Made by a program: the position numbers and the translations under genes. This document shows positions 57,809-64,000 of a stretch of 64,000 nt of DNA, one piece after another (position 1 is the stretch's first letter; every line of letters starts with the position of its first letter). The stretch is from positions 1-64,000 of the forward strand of contig NZ_BAGB01000074.1 in NCBI RefSeq assembly GCF_000308615.1, in the 5' to 3' direction. A model generated the notes under the pieces. That model worked only from the letters and a program-made list of their open reading frames with translations, was not told the DNA's origin and made no database searches. This DNA is from Nocardia jiangxiensis NBRC 101359 (lineage in GTDB: Bacteria; Actinomycetota; Actinomycetes; Mycobacteriales; Mycobacteriaceae).

Positions 57809-59428
57809 ATGTTCGTACACGAGGTAATGGCCCAGGAAGTGGCCGCGGCGGGGGTCGACACCATGTTCGGCCTCATCGGGGACGCCAATATGTTCATGGT
57901 CAACTCGTTCGTCGAAAGGCAGCATGGCACCTACGTCTCGGCGGTCCACGAGGCGAGCGCGGTCATGATGGCACACGGCTACGCCCTCCGTGGGGCGCGG
58001 CTGGGCGTCGCGACGGTTACGCAGGGACCGGGCCTGACGAATACCGCGACGGCGTTGACCGACTGCGTGCGGTCGAGCTCGCCGGTGCTGCTGATCACCG
58101 GCGACACCGCCCCCAACAATCGGCTCAACCGGCAGACGTTCGACCAGGAACCGCTCGTCCGCGCGACCGGCGCAGGCTACGTGCTGGTCACCGGGCCCGA
58201 CGAGGTGCGCTCGGCGGTCCGCCTGGCCGCACGGCGCGCGATCGCGGAATCCCGGCCGTTCGTCCTGAACTGCCCGACGGAATACCAATGGCAAGAGGTC
58301 GGCGCAGCCGACGACGATGAGGACCCGTGGTCCGGTTCCGAGAAGCACCCCGAGATATCCGAGGATGTGCTCGACGAGGCTCTCAGCGTCATCGCCTCGG
58401 CCCGTCGACCGCTCGTGCTGGCGGGCCACGGCGTGATCGGCAAGGAGCAGCGTCAGGCCGTGCTGGCGTTCGCAGAGCGGATCGGCGCACCGATCGCCAC
58501 AACACTGCGCGCGCGCAACCTCTACAGCGCGGCAGAGGGCTGCGTCGGCGTCTGCGGGACGGTGTCGACCGAGCCGGGTGTGCGGGCGATCGGTGAGAGC
58601 GACTGCATCATCGCGTTCGGCGCGAGCCTGAATACCTGGACCACCGTGCGCAACTCGCTCATCGCCGGCAAGCGGGTGGTGCACATCGACACGAACGAGG
58701 CCGGCTTCCGTCGCGAGGTGCCCGTGACCGCCACCGTCCCCGGTGACGCGGCCGTCGTCGCACCGCAGTTCATCGAGGCCCTGGACGCGGCCGGCGTACC
58801 GCCGACCGGCTTCCGTGACCGGGTGACGGCGGGGGTCGAGCAGACCGACCTCGTGTGGGACACCGCGCTGGGACAGCGGGTCACCCTCGCCGGCGTGCTG
58901 AGCGCGATGAACCGGGCGCTGCCGCGCTACCGGACCGTGGTGTATGACGGCGGCCGTTTCGAGGGCGAGGCCTACAAATACATCTGGGCCACCGACTACC
59001 GAAGCCAGGTGCTGACCACGGACTTCGGTGTCGTCGGCCTGGGCATGGGCGCGGCGATCGGGGCGGCGTCGGCCGCCCGCGATGAGCCCACGGTCCTCGT
59101 GACCGGTGACGGCGGGTTCATGATGAACGGCATGGCCGAACTGCACTCGGCCATCCGCGCCGGGCTGCCACTGATCGTGGTCATCTGCAACGACAGCAGT
59201 TACGGCGCCGAATACGACCAGTTCGTGAACAGGGGCCTCGACCCGAGCCTGTCGCTGTTCGATTGGCCGGACTTCGCCGAAGTAGCCCGAGCGCTGGGCG
59301 CCGATGGGCTGACGGTCGACACGGTGGCCGATGTTCCCGGCGCAATCGCGGCTTTCCAATCGCCCATCCGGCCCGTGGTGATCGATCTACGTATAGGAGT
59401 GGCCGATATCCCGGAGGTTCCGCACTGA
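57809..59428 (+). CDS. thiamine diphosphate-dependent enzyme (decarboxylase/ALS-like)
   Basis: 539 residues, ATG 57809. Three-domain POX fold: N-terminal FGLIGDANMFMVNSFVERQH with catalytic Glu in VHEASAVMMAHGYALRGA, middle FAD/structural domain (PLVLAGHGVIGKEQR), and ThDP motif VTGDGGFMMNGMAELHSAIR ending ICNDSSYG. Relatives include benzoylformate and oxalyl-CoA decarboxylases and acetolactate synthase. A 2-oxo acid or 2-hydroxyacyl-CoA is the likely substrate. It overlaps the next CoA ligase gene by one base (TGATG), so decarboxylation or ligation steps are linked. Confidence 0.92.
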   Translation: MFVHEVMAQEVAAAGVDTMFGLIGDANMFMVNSFVERQHGTYVSAVHEASAVMMAHGYALRGARLGVATVTQGPGLTNTATALTDCVRSSSPVLLITGDTAPNNRLNRQTFDQEPLVRATGAGYVLVTGPDEVRSAVRLAARRAIAESRPFVLNCPTEYQWQEVGAADDDEDPWSGSEKHPEISEDVLDEALSVIASARRPLVLAGHGVIGKEQRQAVLAFAERIGAPIATTLRARNLYSAAEGCVGVCGTVSTEPGVRAIGESDCIIAFGASLNTWTTVRNSLIAGKRVVHIDTNEAGFRREVPVTATVPGDAAVVAPQFIEALDAAGVPPTGFRDRVTAGVEQTDLVWDTALGQRVTLAGVLSAMNRALPRYRTVVYDGGRFEGEAYKYIWATDYRSQVLTTDFGVVGLGMGAAIGAASAARDEPTVLVTGDGGFMMNGMAELHSAIRAGLPLIVVICNDSSYGAEYDQFVNRGLDPSLSLFDWPDFAEVARALGADGLTVDTVADVPGAIAAFQSPIRPVVIDLRIGVADIPEVPH

Positions 59429-61023
59429 TGATCACACCTGACAACGCGACCGAGCTCACGACCGCCACGCGCGCCGACGTGACGGCGTGGACACTCGCCG
59501 ACGTCCTGGAATACGCGGCCGCGCGGTGGGGCGAACGGGTCGCTCTCGTCGACGGCGAGCGCCGCTGTACGTACGCGGAGCTGCGCGGGCGAGCGCGCGA
59601 CGCGGCGGGCGGGTTCGCCCGGATCGGGATCCGCAAGGGCGATCGGGTGGCTATATGGCTACCGAACAGCCTGGAGTGGGTCGTCGCCTTCTTCGGCGCG
59701 ATCTACGCCGGCGCGACCGTCGTAGCGCTGAACACGGCGCTGTCCACCAAGGAGATCGAGTACCAGGTAGCCCAGTCCGGCGCATCGCTGCTGATCGCGT
59801 GCTCGGCCTACCGCAAGCGCGACTATCTCGCCGAGGCCCGGCAGCTGCGGACCGAGGTCGGCGATCACCTGCGGCTGGTCGGGGTCGACCACGCCGGCGA
59901 TGCGGACATCACCTCGTGGGCACAGCTGACGCACCCCGCCGGCGACGTCCTGCTCCCGTCCGTCGACGTGACCGACCCGTCGATCATGCTGTACACCTCG
60001 GGGACAACCGGACGGCCCAAGGGTGCGGTGCACACGCACAGCTTCATCGCCACGCTGTTCGCCGGACTGGACCACCTCGAGATGCGCGAGACCGACGTTG
60101 CCGTCCTGTATCTGCCGCTGTTCCACATCCTCGCCCTGGTCGGCGGCCTGGTCATGCTGTCCCTCGCCGGGGCCCGCACGGTGCTGATGGCCCGGTTCGA
60201 CGCGGCCACCTCGCTGCGGCTGATCCGCGACGAGAAGGCGACGATCATCTACGGCATCCCGACGACGTACATCGACCAGCTGAACAACCCGCTCATCGAC
60301 GAGATCGATTTCAGCGGAGTGCGTTTCGCCTTCACCTCGCTGGCGCCCGATCTCTGCCGGAAGGTGCACGACAAGACCGGGGTGGTGTGCCTCAATCCCT
60401 ACGGTATGACCGAGACCGCCGCACTGGTGATGGTCGCGGGGCTGGACGATCCGCCGGAGATCGCCATGGGGACCGTGGGGCGACCGCTGGCGGGCATGGA
60501 AGCCAAGGTGGTCGACGACATCACCGGATCGCCTGTTCCCCATGGGGAATCGGGCGCGCTACTGATGCGCGGGCCCTCGATCCTATGGCACTATCACGAC
60601 CTGCCCGAGGCCACCGCGGCGGCCTTCGACCACGAAGGCTGGTTCCGCACAGGCGATCTCGCGTCGATGGACGCCGCAGGCAACGTCACGTTCATCGGGC
60701 GGCAGGGCGATGGTTACCGGGTGGGCGGGGAACTCGTCGATCCGGTCGAGGTCGAGGCGGCGATTCAGTCCCATCCGGACGTGCTGCGGGCAGCGGCGCT
60801 GGGTGTGCCCGACGAACGACTCGGCGAGGTCGGCCAGGCCTGGGTGCACGTGCGAGCGGAGGCCACCGCGACCGAACCGGAACTGCTGACGCATGTGAGG
60901 GGCATACTCGCGTCGTTCAAGGTACCCCGCCGTATCCACATCGTCAGCGAACTGCCGACAAACCCGAGTGGAAAAGTACAGAAGTTCCGTCTGCGCGACA
61001 CTCTCGTCTCCCCGAAGGCCTGA
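59428..61023 (+). CDS. acyl-CoA synthetase (AMP-forming)
   Basis: 531 residues, ATG 59428 overlapping the ThDP stop. ANL motifs: YTSGTTGRPKGAVHTHSFIA (A3), YLPLFHILALVGGLVML, PYGMTETAALVMV (A5), GWFRTGDLASMDAAGNV (A7), GDGYRVGGELVDPVEVE (A8) and PTNPSGKVQKF with the catalytic Lys (A10). It activates a carboxylic acid to its CoA ester, feeding the beta-oxidation genes. The substrate could be an aromatic, alicyclic or medium-chain acid. Ends at a strong terminator. Confidence 0.95.
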   Translation: MITPDNATELTTATRADVTAWTLADVLEYAAARWGERVALVDGERRCTYAELRGRARDAAGGFARIGIRKGDRVAIWLPNSLEWVVAFFGAIYAGATVVALNTALSTKEIEYQVAQSGASLLIACSAYRKRDYLAEARQLRTEVGDHLRLVGVDHAGDADITSWAQLTHPAGDVLLPSVDVTDPSIMLYTSGTTGRPKGAVHTHSFIATLFAGLDHLEMRETDVAVLYLPLFHILALVGGLVMLSLAGARTVLMARFDAATSLRLIRDEKATIIYGIPTTYIDQLNNPLIDEIDFSGVRFAFTSLAPDLCRKVHDKTGVVCLNPYGMTETAALVMVAGLDDPPEIAMGTVGRPLAGMEAKVVDDITGSPVPHGESGALLMRGPSILWHYHDLPEATAAAFDHEGWFRTGDLASMDAAGNVTFIGRQGDGYRVGGELVDPVEVEAAIQSHPDVLRAAALGVPDERLGEVGQAWVHVRAEATATEPELLTHVRGILASFKVPRRIHIVSELPTNPSGKVQKFRLRDTLVSPKA

Positions 61024-61038
61024 TCGGGGTGGAATCCC

Positions 61039-61072
61039 CTCGGGGGCGGCGATGAAAATCGCCGCCCCCGAG
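61039..61072. terminator. bidirectional terminator hairpin
   Basis: CTCGGGGGCGGCGAT-GAAA-ATCGCCGCCCCCGAG, perfect 15-bp stem. It separates the convergent CoA ligase and MFS genes. Confidence 0.9.
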
Positions 61073-61078
61073 CGATTT

Positions 61079-62512
61079 TCACGCCAGTGATTGCCGATCG
61101 GATTCCGCGAGCTGCCGATCGAGAATCGTCATGAGCAACACCACGATCCCGACCCCGATCAGGATGGCGGAAACCAGATGCAGCCCGGAATCATCGACCC
61201 GTGTGTGAAATGCGATGCCGGAAATCGTCGCCGCCGCAATCGAACCGACGTAGCCGAAGGTGCGCAACAGGCCCGACGCCGTGCCGACCTTCTCGGCCGG
61301 GGCCTCCTTGTACAGCACCGTCTGGTTCGTGACGTTGCCGAATCCGGCGACCAGACCGAACACCGTGGTGACGACCACGACCTGCCACATCGGGCTGTGG
61401 CTGGTAAGGAAGAAGGTTCCGATCGCGCCGAGCAACAGTGCGGCGGACGAAATGATCAACGACGGCAGCAGCCTGCGATAGCGGCCCACCATGCGCCCCG
61501 TCACCGCCGACAGCAGTCCCATCGGGATGAGCACCAGCCCGGCCTGATAGGCCGACATGTGGTGGCCGACCTCGAGCCATTGCGTAAGTCCATACAGTAC
61601 AACGTATATCCCGAGCAGCGTCAGGCAATACCGCACATAGGTGCGGGTGAGCGGGAGCCTTGTGACCAGCAGCCGAAGGTCGAAAAACGGGTCACGGACC
61701 CGCAATTCGACCGCGACGAGAACCCCCGTGGCGACCACGGTGATCCCCAGCGGCACCCAGTCGAGGCGGGGCAGGTCCATGAGGAAGACCAGCAGGGCGG
61801 TGATCGCGCCGCCGAAAACCAGCACGCCGGCAAGATCGACCTGAGTGATCAAACTCCGCATCGAGTGCCCTCGAATGGGGTCGCTGTCCTGCGCAATCCA
61901 CAACAGCGCCATGACGAATGCGATCACGGCCACCGGGACGTTGACCCAGAACACCGCTCGCCAGTTGAACCAGGCGACCAGCGTGCCGCCCACCGTCGGA
62001 CCGATCGCGAGGGTGGCCGCGCTGGTGGTGGTCATTCCGGCTATCACGCGACCGGGCGGCTGACGCAATCCCACCGTGGTGGCCCGGCGGCGAATCAGCA
62101 GCATCGCCGATGGATACCCCGCCGAAGTACCCAGGCCGATGAGCACCCTCGTCACCACAAGGGTCGGCATATTCTGCGCCAGACCGCCGAGCACGCCCGC
62201 GGCGAGCACGATCGCGATGCCGGCCAGGAATACGCGGCGCGGACCGAAGATCTCCGACAGACGGCCGCAAATGGGCTGTGCGATGGCGCTGGTCAGGTAC
62301 AGACTCGAGATGAGAACGGTGGTCCGCCCGGCACTGACATGCAGTGCGAGCGCGATGGGCACCAGGGCGGTCGCGATCAGCGAGCTGTTGATGGGATTCA
62401 ACGCGGCGCCCATGAACAAGGGAGTCGCGAAACGCGGACCGAACGCTCGTTCGCCGGTGTCCCGGCGCTCGGAAACTGCTACTTCCCCACCGCTTTCGGG
62501 TGCTGTGGTCAA
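61079..62512 (-). CDS. MFS transporter, DHA2 (EmrB/QacA) type
   Basis: 477 residues, TTG 62512 after GAGGAG. About fourteen helices. Motifs: MGAALNPINSSLIATALVPI, YLTSAIAQPICGRLSEIFGP (motif A), RVLIGLGTSAGYPSAMLLIR and GPTVGGTLVAWFNWRAVFWV (motif C). Such proteins export toxic hydrophobic or cationic compounds by proton antiport, so it may expel substrate or intermediates from the pathway. Not near an operator site. Confidence 0.93.
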   Translation of the reverse strand: MTTAPESGGEVAVSERRDTGERAFGPRFATPLFMGAALNPINSSLIATALVPIALALHVSAGRTTVLISSLYLTSAIAQPICGRLSEIFGPRRVFLAGIAIVLAAGVLGGLAQNMPTLVVTRVLIGLGTSAGYPSAMLLIRRRATTVGLRQPPGRVIAGMTTTSAATLAIGPTVGGTLVAWFNWRAVFWVNVPVAVIAFVMALLWIAQDSDPIRGHSMRSLITQVDLAGVLVFGGAITALLVFLMDLPRLDWVPLGITVVATGVLVAVELRVRDPFFDLRLLVTRLPLTRTYVRYCLTLLGIYVVLYGLTQWLEVGHHMSAYQAGLVLIPMGLLSAVTGRMVGRYRRLLPSLIISSAALLLGAIGTFFLTSHSPMWQVVVVTTVFGLVAGFGNVTNQTVLYKEAPAEKVGTASGLLRTFGYVGSIAAATISGIAFHTRVDDSGLHLVSAILIGVGIVVLLMTILDRQLAESDRQSLA

Positions 62513-62677
62513 GGCTGGCTCCTCAATACTGCACAGGTGAGTACCTGTGTCCGGAAAGCCTTCGCCCCGGATCGGTGCCTCGTGGGCACTGTGATCCGGG
62601 GCGAAGGGCTTATTCGTCCGTCGGTGCCGAGATGTCTCCCCCGGACCGGCGCTATTCGTGGCTGGTAGCGAGATCCG

Positions 62678-63943
62678 TTACAGCGCAGCGAGATCGAGGT
62701 TGTAGACGTGTGCGGCGTTCTCGCTGAACACCTTCCGGCGGATCGTGTCGCCCGCATCCTTGAATGTCGGCACCGCGCTGCGGAGCGGTTCGGGGAACAG
62801 GCAGGTCGGGTGCGGGAAATCGGTTTCGAACATGCAGTTGTCCACGCCCAGCCGCTCGATCGAATCGATCAGGCTCGGGCCGTTCTCGAACCAGAAGCAC
62901 GCGTACATCTGTCGCCGGAAGTATTCCGACGGCTTCAAGGTCAGGCCGTCTGCGGCATTTTCATCGGCGTGGTAATCCAGCGCCTCGAGCATGAAGGGCA
63001 GCCAGCCGATGCCGCTTTCCACCGACACGGCCTTCAGCCGGGGGAAGCGCTCACACACGCCGGACAGGATCATGTTCGCGACGAGGCGCGCGTTGCCCAT
63101 CTGCAGCATCGCGGAGCCGACGGCGAGTTTGCTGTTCGGGGTCATCGACGGCCACGGCGAGCCACCGTTGTAGGTGCGCTGGGTGGCGCTGGCGCCGCAG
63201 TGGAAATTGACCGGCAGGTTCAGGTCCTGCAGGTGCTGCCACATCGGGTCCCAGAACGGTTCGGCCAGATCCGGCATCCCCTGGTTCTGCGGGTCGGCGT
63301 TGGTGATGATGCCCTTGAGCCCGAGCTCGGCGACGCGCTTGATCTCCGTGACGGTCTTGTCGATGTCCCACCAGGGCAGCAGTGCCATCCCGAACAGGCG
63401 ACCGCCGGACTCGGACTGCATATCCGCCATCGCGTCGTTCCAGATGCGAACGATATCCATGCGCAGGTCGTGGTCGCTGATGCGGAAGAAGTTCTGGCCG
63501 CCGAAGCCGACCACGTTCGGGAACACGATCTGCGCGCTGATCCCGAGCTGGTCCATCATCGCCACGCGAGGCTCGACATAGGATGCGGCCAGCGAGGATT
63601 CGTCCAGCGGCCACTGCAGGAAGACGCTGCCCTTGACCTTCTCGTTGTTGCGGTTGATCACGCTGCCCGCGCCGGCGGGACCGAGCACCTGGGTCTCGTC
63701 CACCACCCACATCGGCGCACCGTCGGTCGGCCCGGTGGTCCCCAGCTTCGCGACCTGCTCACGCATCCCGTCGGTCAGGTCCTTGGCCAGCACAACGTGC
63801 GGTACCCGCTTGCGCAGACGTTCCGGAGCGCGCGAAGTCCATATGTCCGCGGGCTCGGTGAGGTGTGTATCAACGTCGATGATCTTGATGCCGCGCATCG
63901 ACTCGTCAACCTCGTCGAACAGTGCCGTTGATTCAACTGTCAC
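62678..63943 (-). CDS. amidohydrolase-family metal enzyme
   Basis: 421 residues, GTG 63943 with AGAGGA upstream. Metal-binding start KIIDVDTHLTEP, VFPNVVGFGGQNFFRISDHD, WQHLQDLNLPVNFHCGASAT, and FETDFPHPTCLFPEPLRS. The arrangement matches the ACMSD-like amidohydro_2 family and is related to the enzyme at 35191, though distantly. Decarboxylation or hydrolysis of a pathway intermediate is likely. It has no operator in view; the upstream sequence continues beyond 64000. Confidence 0.9.
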   Translation of the reverse strand: MTVESTALFDEVDESMRGIKIIDVDTHLTEPADIWTSRAPERLRKRVPHVVLAKDLTDGMREQVAKLGTTGPTDGAPMWVVDETQVLGPAGAGSVINRNNEKVKGSVFLQWPLDESSLAASYVEPRVAMMDQLGISAQIVFPNVVGFGGQNFFRISDHDLRMDIVRIWNDAMADMQSESGGRLFGMALLPWWDIDKTVTEIKRVAELGLKGIITNADPQNQGMPDLAEPFWDPMWQHLQDLNLPVNFHCGASATQRTYNGGSPWPSMTPNSKLAVGSAMLQMGNARLVANMILSGVCERFPRLKAVSVESGIGWLPFMLEALDYHADENAADGLTLKPSEYFRRQMYACFWFENGPSLIDSIERLGVDNCMFETDFPHPTCLFPEPLRSAVPTFKDAGDTIRRKVFSENAAHVYNLDLAAL

Positions 63944-64000
63944 CGTATGTCGTCCTCTCAGTGAACTGCCGGCACCGGCCCGAAACACGAGGTCAGGTCG

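Overview
The window is high-GC actinobacterial DNA. GTG and TTG starts, short ATGA or GTGA gene overlaps, an F420-type luciferase-family oxidoreductase, a PknK-like regulator and an ImuA'-like fragment all point to Mycobacteriales, most likely Nocardia or a close relative. The genus is inferred from gene content. No rRNA, tRNA or CRISPR array was seen.

Region 1 (0.4-11.4 kb, minus strand) is a stress unit reading dnaK-grpE-dnaJ(CbpA type)-cbpM-clpB-thioredoxin-UBP zinc finger-(cNMP domain + thioredoxin reductase)-DUF1931 histone-fold protein. Most genes overlap or abut. A PucR regulator lies downstream. The chaperones probably form an accessory protein-repair system physically joined to thiol redox genes.

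Region 2 (11.9-16.4 kb) starts with remnants (an internally deleted esterase and a Tn3 transposase tail). It then holds a second heat-shock module: a MerR/HspR-like regulator divergent from hsp20, with a CIRCE operator and a second palindrome between them. Small proteins follow, including a cold-shock protein and a chain of tiny ORFs joined by 4-base overlaps.

Region 3 (16.4-31.5 kb) is a recombination-scarred zone. It contains broken regulators, a tyrosine recombinase, a methyltransferase tail, a VOC head, an IS5 transposase and an ImuA'-like fragment. Intact genes are a SnoaL-like protein, a MerR regulator, an SDR, an F420-type oxidoreductase and a large kinase-ATPase-LuxR regulator. A group II intron abuts the stop codon of a small hydrophobic protein gene.

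Region 4 (32-64 kb) is a large catabolic cluster. It holds an FMN monooxygenase with its flavin reductase and an unusual RibB-like partner, an HpcH-type aldolase, two amidohydrolases, a cupin, SDRs, a SnoaL-like protein, a five-gene Liv-type ABC importer, a Baeyer-Villiger monooxygenase, acyl-CoA dehydrogenases, enoyl-CoA hydratases, a hydroxyacyl-CoA dehydrogenase, a thiolase, a ThDP enzyme, an acyl-CoA ligase and an MFS transporter. Eleven copies of one palindrome, TCAACA-N4-TGTTGA, lie at its promoters. In most the right arm supplies the -35 box (TTGACA or TTGAAA), with a TA-rich -10 box 16-18 bases further on. A TetR gene lies between two of the sites and is the obvious candidate repressor. 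Together the genes suggest uptake, oxygenation, ring or ketone cleavage, CoA activation and beta-oxidation of an unidentified, probably cyclic carboxylated compound. A direct duplication inside the cluster has left one decayed and one intact flavin reductase.
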